A stretch of DNA of 64,000 bases from Kappaphycus alvarezii (taxonomy: Eukaryota > Rhodophyta > Florideophyceae > Gigartinales > Solieriaceae): assembly GCA_002205965.3 (NCBI GenBank), contig NADL03000775.1, positions 682,001 to 746,000 on the forward strand. The letters are read 5' to 3'. The notes beneath the pieces were generated by a model that searched no databases, was not told the DNA's origin, and saw only the letters and a program-made list of their open reading frames with translations. Every line of letters begins with the position of its first letter. Position 1 is the first letter of the stretch. Made by a program: the position numbers and the translations under genes. Below, one piece after another: positions 33,841 to 46,106 of the stretch.

Positions 33841-36800
33841 TATGGTAGCATCGCATATTCGTTTTTCTTTACTGCGAGTTCTTCCAATCCGACAGTTAGT
33901 TGAAATCTCTATTAGATTTATTGTTCTTTTCGATTGCAAGCAGACACTAGCATTTTGTATTTTACTATGATTCTTTTTTGAATAACGCCCAGTGCCGAAA
34001 AAAAGACTTCCAGGGACCGCCCCTCGTCGCCGGACGAGTACAACGCAGGAGACTTACAATCGTTCTTCGCCTAAAATTTTCAGGTGCTTACGATGTTCGA
34101 GTTTGGTGTGGAGCCAAGAACACCCACCAGAATCAATGGTGTAGCAACCAAGGACCCCAAGACCCTCCATCTTCTGCCTTCCCCAGGCTGTATCGCTACC
34201 TGCTCTACCGCCGATATGGAGAAGGCCCACAGTTTCTCGCTCCAGGCGTCAGAAGCCTACGAAGACCCTACCGATTCTTCCTGACGCGGCTTCCATCGTC
34301 ATCCAGAGAACCGCCAACCACCGCATTTGTAAGAAGACCAAAAGGCCTCGACTGACCAGGAACCCGCGGTCGTCGCCCCTCCACTTCCGTCACTGTCAAG
34401 TCACCTGCACAGGTCGAGTGCAATATGACGAGCACCTTCGCTCCCACCAGCAAAAACACCACGCGGACAAGACAAGGCACATCCGCCATACTTGCAAGAG
34501 AGAAGTTCGGAGCAAGGCAGATCTTAAGCGCCACCGTCTTGGCCGTTGTCATCGTGAGAGCGTTCGAAACATTCAGTACTTGAAATTTAAATAAATTTAA
34601 GTAAGGTAAAGAGAGTAAAACTTCAAAATTTGCTTTCTGAACCGAATTCGTTTGTGCTGTGTTCACCCTCCCGCTGTGGCTACCTTACGAACTCGCTTTC
34701 CACAGTTCCTTGCAGTAGGACTTGTAAGTCCGTATCGCCGCCAGATTCTAGACAGTAAAACAACTGTTCTGTAAAGCATCCGAAGGAGGGCTACTATAGC
34801 ACACCCGACGTGACTGACGTCAAATCCTTACGTCAGAGAAAATCAACTTTCCCAAGTTATCTACTGGGATTCGAGCTCGAGACCTCTCACTGGTCTTTCG
34901 CTGGTCTAGCCACGTCGGCCACAGTGCCGACCGATTCCTACTGGCCAATTTGAAAATTTTCTATTTAAGGGAAAAAATTACACATGTGACTCTCTCAGCC
35001 AATAGGAAAATCCCATGGAAACTTCGGGAATTACGGTAGGCTCTCTGGTACAAGCTTTAAGCGAACTTCGACGCCAGCTGTCAGAGGCTCATAACCTGAT
35101 ATCTGCACAACAGAACCAGATCAATAACGCTGCTCAGAAGGTAGGAGCCCTCGGGCACGAGCTGTTCCTTGTCAGGATCAATACTGTTAGCTCTAATGGT
35201 CAAAATGAAAGCAATAACGCCCCTAAGAAGAAAAACCGGGTTTATTCAGCGGAAAAGGGTCGGTGGGGAGCTGGTGTGTGCAGATGCAAAATTATCCTGG
35301 AGCAGCAGATGCTAAGGCTACTATGATCATTGCACTAAGCTATCTTTGTGGAAATTCCCATAAGTGGTGGATGGTCCACGCCAAGAGTGCTGAAGGGCAG
35401 CATATTCATACATGGAAGAAACTAAAGACTGCCCTTCTCAATCGCTTTGAGACGATAAACAAGGAAAAATCGCCCGAGATAAGCTGGCTCGCTGGAAACA
35501 AGTTAAGGACGTTTCTACATTCAATGAAGATTTTATCAAAATATTATTGGATATTCCGGACATAGGAGTCAAAAGATCAGATTTATCGCTATTCACGCGG
35601 CTTGAAACCATAAATTTGGAAAACTTTATGTACGAAATAATATTGTAAGCTTTCCGATTTAATTGCAGATGCGGAAAGAATTGAAGCTGCTTATAGGAGG
35701 TCAGGGCCATTAGGTCATGCTAAATTGAGTACAAAGTCGCTGAACGGCAATTCGACCAGTGGAAATAGCGGTCTTGTACCCATGGAGATTGGAAATGTGG
35801 GAATAAAACAGGGTATAGAGTCCACAAATGTTACCTCACAGAAATTGGATCAAGCAGAACGGGAGAGATGCATACGAGAAGGCCTCTGCTTAGGATGCAG
35901 GCAGAAAGGTTACATTGCAAAAAACTGCCCAAAAGCTCGAAGGAACTGATTGAAGGTCCTCAATCAGTTCTTGATCACAGAAATCTTATTGTTTCAACAA
36001 TAAGATCCCAGGATGCATTGAGGGGAACACCAACGCCAACTTTCCAGCGAAATCATAGAGGACTCCATATCGTTAAAGGGGTCATTTCCAATGGACCAGC
36101 AAAAATTCTCATCGCCCCAGGTGGTGAGATCAATTTCCTAAGTGATTTATTCTGCGATTACCGTACGATTGAAACGAGAAGAGCAGAAGAGCTTGCCGAA
36201 ATGGTGAACGGTGTTGACCAAGAGTTAAGGGAAACATCCCGCCCCGTGATCGTGCAAATAAAGAACTACACAGAACCACTGTATTTCGCCGTGATCCCCC
36301 TCAAAAGATATGATGCAATCCTAGGAAAGAATGGTGTGGCGTCCATAGAGCAATTATGGACTCTGAAAATAATGAAGTTTCTTTCAAATACAAGAATGGA
36401 AATTATTATATCACTGCCAATGAAATGACAAAGAATCCTTTCGTTTCTGCAAACTCAGTACTTACTGATTTAGAGGAAAAAATGTAGCAGTTATGCTTTC
36501 CTTGTCAGACCATTAGATCCAACAACGAATATTTCAGATTCTTATCCAAAAGATATCCAAGATGTACTAAAAAGTATGAAGATGTTTTCCCAGAAAAGAA
36601 TTCCGAAGGGCCTTCCTCCGAAGCGAAAGTACGACTTCAAGATCGAATTAGAAAAAGATGCTAAGCCTCAGAAAAAGGATCTCTATAGACTTTTAGAAAA
36701 CGAAATGATGGACTTTCGTAAAAAAAATAGATGATCTGCTGAAAAATGACTTCGTAAGACCAAGCAAAAGCCCCTGGGGAGCGCCAATACTATTTGTAAC

Positions 36801-39457
36801 AAAAAAGGATAGCGGTTTGCGGATTTGTGTGGATTTCAGAGCACTTAATCGGCTTTCTGTAAAAAAAAGCTACCCGCTACCGCGCATCGATGATATCTCT
36901 GATCAAATCAGAGGGGCCAGGTACTTCTCTAAAATAGATCTGAGGATGCGCTATCATCAGATCAGACTAGCGGAATCGTTAATCCCGCTCACAGCGTTTC
37001 GAACGAGGTACGGACATTTTAAATTTCTCATACTACCATTTGGTTTGACCAACGCACCAGCAACCTTTATGATCCTCCTGAATGAAATATTCAAGGATGT
37101 CCTGGAATTTTTTCGTCGTCGTTTACTTAGATGGCATTCTTATATTCGGTAAGACATGGAAAGAACATCTAGAACACATTGATGCAGTACTAGAGATTTT
37201 CAGGAAGGAGAATCTGTTCGCAAAATTGTCAAAATGTGTCTTCTGTGTTAAATAAATCGATTATCTTAGACACTTAATTTGTCAAGAAGGAATAAAGGTG
37301 GATCCCAACAAAACAAAGGAAGTCATAGAATGGCCCTTACCAAAGAAAATGCAACAGCTTCAGTCATTCTTAGCACTGGTCAACTATTGCAGACGGTTCA
37401 TTAGAGGCTGCTCACTGGTTGCTAAACCACTTACTGAGCTGAAGAAAAACGTTCCATTTCTGTGGACGGATACTCAGGGCGAATCATTCCAGACCCTCAA
37501 GAAATTTTTATGCAATGCCCCAGTTCTTAGAACATTTGACTCTGAACTTCCAATACATGTCACTGCAGACGCCTCTCAATATGCAATTGGAGCTGTACTG
37601 GAACAGGAGGATGAAAAATCCAGAAGACCAGTTGCCTTCGCGTCTAGAACTTTAAGTTATGCTGAGCAAAATTATGCCGCTCATGAAAGAGAGCGCTTGG
37701 CCATTGTAGAGTGCCTGAAATGGTGGAGAGCGTACCTACACGGAAACGTTTTCATAATTCATTATGACCACTACCCATTAAGATAACTCGAGACCCAGGA
37801 CAATATGTTGCAGAGGCAGGTCAGTTGGCTGGAAAGATTAGTGAACTTTAATTTCAAAATTATATCCATCTCCGGAAAATAAAAAAATTGTTGCCGATGC
37901 TCTCTCAAGACAAACCCAGAATGCCCCATCACCTAACCATCGAAACATAGAATTACTTCAGGAAGTTATAACAAAGATGTACCCAGAATCGAACAATATA
38001 TCAGAACTTTCTCTCGAGAGTTCTGAACTAGAAGAGCTGGCGAAAAATTACAAGTTAGATGGAAACTTACAAAACCACTACAAGGAACCAATAGCACCTT
38101 TCGAAAGGAAAGGGTTGCTTTTACTAAGACAAGGAAATATATGCGTCCCAGAAGGAAAATTTAAAATCAATTTATTACATGACTACCATTCTACTCCGAA
38201 TACTGGACATTTGGGAATTTCGAAAACTATCAATAGAATATCACCGAAGTTTTATTGGAAAAACTTCCGTACAGATGTACTCCGATACGTTCGTTCTTGT
38301 CACTGCCAAAGGGACAAACCATCTAATCAGAAACCCGTAGGTCTTCTACAACCTCTTCACCCACCGAAAACCAAATGGAAGCACATAACCATGGACTTTA
38401 TTACACCACTTCCAAAGTCAAAAAAGGGGAACAGTGGAATCTTAACTGTCGTTGACAGGTTGTCAAAGATGATCCGAATTATCCCAATCAAGCCAAAAAT
38501 ATATGCACCTTCAACTGCCATGCTAACCAGGGACTATATGTACAGAAATCACGGAATTCCGACGAACATCATTTGTGACAGGGATTCTATTTTTATGAGC
38601 AATTTTTGGAAGAGTCTTTTCAATATTGTAGGTACCAAAATATCTCCTTCTTCAGCTTATCACCCAAAGACCGATGGCTAATCCGAGATAATGAACAGAA
38701 GGATCGAAGAAATGATTCTATCTTTTTTTATCTTCGACAAGTCTGATTGGGATAAATATTTGGTAGACTTCAAAGTTGCTTATAATTCATGTATTAATGC
38801 AACTAAAACATTCTCTCTCTTCTACCCCATTTATGGAATTCACTCTAGAACTGTCCCATTGGCCGTACTCTCAGCAGAGAACCCTGCTGCATCACAGTTC
38901 CTCAGGAATATGCAAGAATCACTGCAAAAAGCCGGGAACAAATCAAGAAATCAAATGAATCAACAGCAACGTATGTGAACAGAAGTAGAAGACCTTCTAC
39001 TAATAGAGTTGGTGATAAAGTATGGCTGTCCACAAAAAACTAGCTCTAGAAGATGGTGCAGGATCTCGGAAACTGACCCCAAAGTTTTGTGGTTCATTTC
39101 AAATATCTGAGAATATAAACGGAGTTACGCATCGTTTAAATCTTTCCTAACCAATGATCGACAGGGTAATTGACAATGCTTTCCATGATAGTCTCCTTAA
39201 GTCGTACTTTGAAGATGAGTTCTATCGCCAAATTCCGCCCCCAACACCTATACAAGTTCAAGATGGACATAAAGAGTACGAAGTCGAATCAATTCTCAGT
39301 CACAAGAAACAACACAGAAAAACAAAATATCTCATTAAATGGAAAGGATATGCAGATCAAAAGAACTCATGGCTATCAGAAAATCAACTAAAAAATTGTC
39401 AAGATCTGCTATACGAATACAACAATCGGGGCTATTCTTCTTCTACGGGGGAAGTGA
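33841..39457 (+). mobile_element. Internal region 2, chromovirus-type Gypsy (broken)
   Basis: A copy of internal region 1 shifted by about 6131 bases, with the same leader, gag, protease, RT, RNase H, integrase and chromodomain order and essentially the same interruptions (about ten). Nucleotide differences from region 1 are few. Confidence 0.85.
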
Positions 39458-39972
39458 TGTTGCGATTATGCTCATAAATCACCAAATACCCTGACAGTAC
39501 CCCCTCCACTAACCTGTACTAAGGGTTTACACTCTAAAATGACTTCAGTTAAACTTTTTCAATGTACCCACGCACCAGTGTAAAACATAAGATCATGCCT
39601 ATTTGTACCAAGTCAATGACATGGAGCCATCGTGGCTTTCTCGCGTGGTTCTCGGAACATTTCTGACCCACCAATCAGCAACTACTTTCTGCCTCCTTTC
39701 CAATTGGACCAATGGGACTTTGCCATAATGTTTATTGCTGTCGGTTACATTGATGGCTGCTACATGAGCCTTCAGAAACTTTTAGTTTGATACCACTGGG
39801 GCCGCTTTTTCTGGAATACCTTTGAATTCAGTACCGATTGCTTACAATTTATCTCTACTGGTGTTGAGTACTTTTTCTATATAAATACTGGTCTGATACT
39901 CCGGCTTGTTTACCGGAAGCATCAACCAACAGTTCAACTATCGATTATCTTTTGTGCGCTCAACTCCCCACA
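39458..39972 (+). repeat. LTR 3 of Gypsy array
   Basis: 515 bp, TGTTGCG to CCCCACA, nearly identical to LTR 2. Confidence 0.88.
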
Positions 39973-42900
39973 TATGGTAGCATCGCATATTCGTTTTTCT
40001 TTACTGCGAGTTCTTCCAATCCGACAGTTAGTTGAAATCTCTATTAGATTTATTGTTCTTTTCGATTGCAAGCAGACACTAGCATTTTGTATTTTACTAT
40101 GATTCTTTTTTGAATAACGCCCAGTGCCGAAAAAAAGACTTCCAGGGACCGCCCCTCGTCGCCGGACGAGTACAACGCAGGAGACTTACAATCGTTCTTC
40201 GCCTAAAATTTTCAGGTGCTTACGATGTTCGAGTTTGGTGTGGAGCCAAGAACACCCACCAGAATCAATGGTGTAGCAACCAAGGACCCCAAGACCCTCC
40301 ATCTTCTGCCTTCCCCAGGCTGTATCGCTACCTGCTCTACCGCCGATATGGAGAAGGCCCACAGTTTCTCGCTCCAGGCGTCAGAAGCCTACGAAGACCC
40401 TACCGATTCTTCCTGACGCGGCTTCCATCGTCATCCAGAGAACCGCCAACCACCGCATTTGTAAGAAGACCAAAAGGCCTCGACTGACCAGGAACCCGCG
40501 GTCGTCGCCCCTCCACTTCCGTCACTGTCAAGTCACCTGCACAGGTCGAGTGCAATATGACGAGCACCTTCGCTCCCACCAGCAAAAACACCACGCGGAC
40601 AAGACAAGGCACATCCGCCATACTTGCAAGAGAGAAGTTCGGAGCAAGGCAGATCTTAAGCGCCACCGTCTTGGCCGTTGTCATCGTGAGAGCGTTCGAA
40701 ACATTCAGTACTTGAAATTTAAATAAATTTAAGTAAGGTAAAGAGAGTAAAACTTCAAAATTTGCTTTCTGAACCGAATTCGTTTGTGCTGTGTTCACCC
40801 TCCCGCTGTGGCTACCTTACGAACTCGCTTTCCACAGTTCCTTGCAGTAGGACTTGTAAGTCCGTATCGCCGCCAGATTCTAGACAGTAAAACAACTGTT
40901 CTGTAAAGCATCCGAAGGAGGGCTACTATAGCACACCCGACGTGACTGACGTCAAATCCTTACGTCAGAGAAAATCAACTTTCCCAAGTTATCTACTGGG
41001 ATTCGAGCTCGAGACCTCTCACTGGTCTTTCGCTGGTCTAGCCACGTCGGCCACAGTGCCGACCGATTCCTACTGGCCAATTTGAAAATTTTCTATTTAA
41101 GGGAAAAAATTACACATGTGACTCTCTCAGCCAATAGGAAAATCCCATGGAAACTTCGGGAATTACGGTAGGCTCTCTGGTACAAGCTTTAAGCGAACTT
41201 CGACGCCAGCTGTCAGAGGCTCATAACCTGATATCTGCACAACAGAACCAGATCAATAACGCTGCTCAGAAGGTAGGAGCCCTCGGGCACGAGCTGTTCC
41301 TTGTCAGGATCAATACTGTTAGCTCTAATGGTCAAAATGAAAGCAATAACGCCCCTAAGAAGAAAAACCGGGTTTATTCAGCGGAAAAGGGTCGGTGGGG
41401 AGCTGGTGTGTGCAGATGCAAAATTATCCTGGAGCAGCAGATGCTAAGGCTACTATGATCATTGCACTAAGCTATCTTTGTGGAAATTCCCATAAGTGGT
41501 GGATGGTCCACGCCAAGAGTGCTGAAGGGCAGCATATTCATACATGGAAGAAACTAAAGACTGCCCTTCTCAATCGCTTTGAGACGATAAACAAGGAAAA
41601 ATCGCCCGAGATAAGCTGGCTCGCTGGAAACAAGTTAAGGACGTTTCTACATTCAATGAAGATTTTATCAAAATATTATTGGATATTCCGGACATAGGAG
41701 TCAAAAGATCAGATTTATCGCTATTCACGCGGCTTGAAACCATAAATTTGGAAAACTTTATGTACGAAATAATATTGTAAGCTTTCCGATTTAATTGCAG
41801 ATGCGGAAAGAATTGAAGCTGCTTATAGGAGGTCAGGGCCATTAGGTCATGCTAAATTGAGTACAAAGTCGCTGAACGGCAATTCGACCAGTGGAAATAG
41901 CGGTCTTGTACCCATGGAGATTGGAAATGTGGGAATAAAACAGGGTATAGAGTCCACAAATGTTACCTCACAGAAATTGGATCAAGCAGAACGGGAGAGA
42001 TGCATACGAGAAGGCCTCTGCTTAGGATGCAGGCAGAAAGGTTACATTGCAAAAAACTGCCCAAAAGCTCGAAGGAACTGATTGAAGGTCCTCAATCAGT
42101 TCTTGATCACAGAAATCTTATTGTTTCAACAATAAGATCCCAGGATGCATTGAGGGGAACACCAACGCCAACTTTCCAGCGAAATCATAGAGGACTCCAT
42201 ATCGTTAAAGGGGTCATTTCCAATGGACCAGCAAAAATTCTCATCGCCCCAGGTGGTGAGATCAATTTCCTAAGTGATTTATTCTGCGATTACCGTACGA
42301 TTGAAACGAGAAGAGCAGAAGAGCTTGCCGAAATGGTGAACGGTGTTGACCAAGAGTTAAGGGAAACATCCCGCCCCGTGATCGTGCAAATAAAGAACTA
42401 CACAGAACCACTGTATTTCGCCGTGATCCCCCTCAAAAGATATGATGCAATCCTAGGAAAGAATGGTGTGGCGTCCATAGAGCAATTATGGACTCTGAAA
42501 ATAATGAAGTTTCTTTCAAATACAAGAATGGAAATTATTATATCACTGCCAATGAAATGACAAAGAATCCTTTCGTTTCTGCAAACTCAGTACTTACTGA
42601 TTTAGAGGAAAAAATGTAGCAGTTATGCTTTCCTTGTCAGACCATTAGATCCAACAACGAATATTTCAGATTCTTATCCAAAAGATATCCAAGATGTACT
42701 AAAAAGTATGAAGATGTTTTCCCAGAAAAGAATTCCGAAGGGCCTTCCTCCGAAGCGAAAGTACGACTTCAAGATCGAATTAGAAAAGATGCTAAGCCTC
42801 AGAAAAAGGATCTCTATAGACTTTTAGAAAACGAAATGATGGACTTTCGTAAAAAAATAGATGATCTGCTGAAAAATGACTTCGTAAGACCAAGCAAAAG

Positions 42901-45587
42901 CCCCTGGGGAGCGCCAATACTATTTGTAACAAAAAAGGATAGCGGTTTGCGGATTTGTGTGGATTTCAGAGCACTTAATCGGCTTTCTGTAAAAAAAAGC
43001 TACCCGCTACCGCGCATCGATGATATCTCTGATCAAATCAGAGGGGCCAGGTACTTCTCTAAAATAGATCTGAGGATGCGCTATCATCAGATCAGACTAG
43101 CGGAATCGTTAATCCCGCTCACAGCGTTTCGAACGAGGTACGGACATTTTAAATTTCTCATACTACCATTTGGTTTGACCAACGCACCAGCAACCTTTAT
43201 GATCCTCCTGAATGAAATATTCAAGGATGTCCTGGAATTTTTTCGTCGTCGTTTACTTAGATGGCATTCTTATATTCGGTAAGACATGGAAAGAACATCT
43301 AGAACACATTGATGCAGTACTAGAGATTTTCAGGAAGGAGAATCTGTTCGCAAAATTGTCAAAATGTGTCTTCTGTGTTAAATAAATCGATTATCTTAGA
43401 CACTTAATTTGTCAAGAAGGAATAAAGGTGGATCCCAACAAAACAAAGGAAGTCATAGAATGGCCCTTACCAAAGAAAATGCAACAGCTTCAGTCATTCT
43501 TAGCACTGGTCAACTATTGCAGACGGTTCATTAGAGGCTGCTCACTGGTTGCTAAACCACTTACTGAGCTGAAGAAAAACGTTCCATTTCTGTGGACGGA
43601 TACTCAGGGCGAATCATTCCAGACCCTCAAGAAATTTTTATGCAATGCCCCAGTTCTTAGAACATTTGACTCTGAACTTCCAATACATGTCACTGCAGAC
43701 GCCTCTCAATATGCAATTGGAGCTGTACTGGAACAGGAGGATGAAAAATCCAGAAGACCAGTTGCCTTCGCGTCTAGAACTTTAAGTTATGCTGAGCAAA
43801 ATTATGCCGCTCATGAAAGAGAGCGCTTGGCCATTGTAGAGTGCCTGAAATGGTGGAGAGCGTACCTACACGGAAACGTTTTCATAATTCATTATGACCA
43901 CTACCCATTAAGATAACTCGAGACCCAGGACAATATGTTGCAGAGGCAGGTCAGTTGGCTGGAAAGATTAGTGAACTTTAATTTCAAAATTATATCCATC
44001 TCCGGAAAATAAAAAAATTGTTGCCGATGCTCTCTCAAGACAAACCCAGAATGCCCCATCACCTAACCATCGAAACATAGAATTACTTCAGGAAGTTATA
44101 ACAAAGATGTACCCAGAATCGAACAATATATCAGAACTTTCTCTCGAGAGTTCTGAACTAGAAGAGCTGGCGAAAAATTACAAGTTAGATGGAAACTTAC
44201 AAAACCACTACAAGGAACCAATAGCACCTTTCGAAAGGAAAGGGTTGCTTTTACTAAGACAAGGAAATATATGCGTCCCAGAAGGAAAATTTAAAATCAA
44301 TTTATTACATGACTACCATTCTACTCCGAATACTGGACATTTGGGAATTTCGAAAACTATCAATAGAATATCACCGAAGTTTTATTGGAAAAACTTCCGT
44401 ACAGATGTACTCCGATACGTTCGTTCTTGTCACTGCCAAAGGGACAAACCATCTAATCAGAAACCCGTAGGTCTTCTACAACCTCTTCACCCACCGAAAA
44501 CCAAATGGAAGCACATAACCATGGACTTTATTACACCACTTCCAAAGTCAAAAAAGGGGAACAGTGGAATCTTAACTGTCGTTGACAGGTTGTCAAAGAT
44601 GATCCGAATTATCCCAATCAAGCCAAAAATATATGCACCTTCAACTGCCATGCTAACCAGGGACTATATGTACAGAAATCACGGAATTCCGACGAACATC
44701 ATTTGTGACAGGGATTCTATTTTTATGAGCAATTTTTGGAAGAGTCTTTTCAATATTGTAGGTACCAAAATATCTCCTTCTTCAGCTTATCACCCAAAGA
44801 CCGATGGCTAATCCGAGATAATGAACAGAAGGATCGAAGAAATGATTCTATCTTTTTTTATCTTCGACAAGTCTGATTGGGATAAATATTTGGTAGACTT
44901 CAAAGTTGCTTATAATTCATGTATTAATGCAACTAAAACATTCTCTCTCTTCTACCCCATTTATGGAATTCACTCTAGAACTGTCCCATTGGCCGTACTC
45001 TCAGCAGAGAACCCTGCTGCATCACAGTTCCTCAGGAATATGCAAGAATCACTGCAAAAAGCCCGGGAACAAATCAAGAAATCAAATGAATCAACAGCAA
45101 CGTATGTGAACAGAAGTAGAAGACCTTCTACTAATAGAGTTGGTGATAAAGTATGGCTGTCCACAAAAAACTAGCTCTAGAAGATGGTGCAGGATCTCGG
45201 AAACTGACCCCAAAGTTTTGTGGTTCATTTCAAATATCTGAGAATATAAACGGAGTTACGCATCGTTTAAATCTTTCCTAACCAATGATCGACAGGGTAA
45301 TTGACAATGCTTTCCATGATAGTCTCCTTAAGTCGTACTTTGAAGATGAGTTCTATCGCCAAATTCCGCCCCAACACCTATACAAGTTCAAGATGGACAT
45401 AAAGAGTACGAAGTCGAATCAATTCTCAGTCACAAGAAACAACACAGAAAAACAAAATATCTCATTAAATGGAAAGGATATGCAGATCAAAAGAACTCAT
45501 GGCTATCAGAAAATCAACTAAAAAATTGTCAAGATCTGCTATACGAATACAACAATCGGGGCTATTCTTCTTCTACGGGGGAAGTGA
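39973..45587 (+). mobile_element. Internal region 3, chromovirus-type Gypsy (broken)
   Basis: The third copy of the same internal region. It differs slightly from copies 1 and 2 around the RT and the chromodomain but is otherwise the same and is also broken in about ten places. Confidence 0.85.
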
Positions 45588-46101
45588 TGTTGCGATTATG
45601 CTCATAAATCACCAAATACCCTGACAGTACCCCTCCACTAACCTGTACTAAGGGTTTACACTCTAAAATGACTTCAGTTAAACTTTTTCAATGTACCCAC
45701 GCACCAGTGTAAAACATAAGATCATGCCTATTTGTACCAAGTCAATGACATGGAGCCATCGTGGCTTTCTCGCGTGGTTCTCGGAACATTTCTGACCCAC
45801 CAATCAGCAACTACTTTCTGCCTCCTTTCCAATTGGACCAATGGGACTTTGCCATAATGTTTATTGCTGTCGGTTACATTGATGGCTGCTACATGAGCCT
45901 TCAGAAACTTTTAGTTTGATACCACTGGGGCCGCTTTTTCTGGAATACCTTTGAATTCAGTACCGATTGCTTACAATTTATCTCTACTGGTGTTGAGTAC
46001 TTTTTCTATATAAATACTGGTCTGATACTCCGGCTTGTTTACCGGAAGCATCAAACAACGGTTCAACCATCGATTATCTTTTGTGCGCTCAACTCCCCAC
46101 A
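45588..46101 (+). repeat. LTR 4 of Gypsy array
   Basis: 514 bp, TGTTGCG to CCCCACA. Its last 50 bases carry about four substitutions not seen in LTRs 1-3. The AACGC target duplication follows. Confidence 0.85.
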
Positions 46102-46106
46102 AACGC
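46102..46106 (+). repeat. Target-site duplication AACGC, right copy
   Basis: Matches 27191-27195 exactly. Together they bracket the whole 18.9 kb array. Confidence 0.8.

Larger units (their letters stand above)
27196..46101 (+). mobile_element. Tandem array of three Ty3/Gypsy chromodomain elements with four LTRs
   Basis: The order is LTR-internal-LTR-internal-LTR-internal-LTR, all in one orientation, with repeat periods of 6131, 6131 and 6130 bases. Units are almost identical, so the amplification is recent (or is an assembly product), while the coding regions are already broken, by about ten interruptions each and largely the same ones in every unit. The unit was therefore defective before it was multiplied. 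A single AACGC duplication flanks the entire array and none flanks individual units, which points to one insertion followed by LTR-LTR unequal recombination. Coding order is gag, protease, RT, RNase H, integrase, chromodomain, the chromovirus type. Confidence 0.9.
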
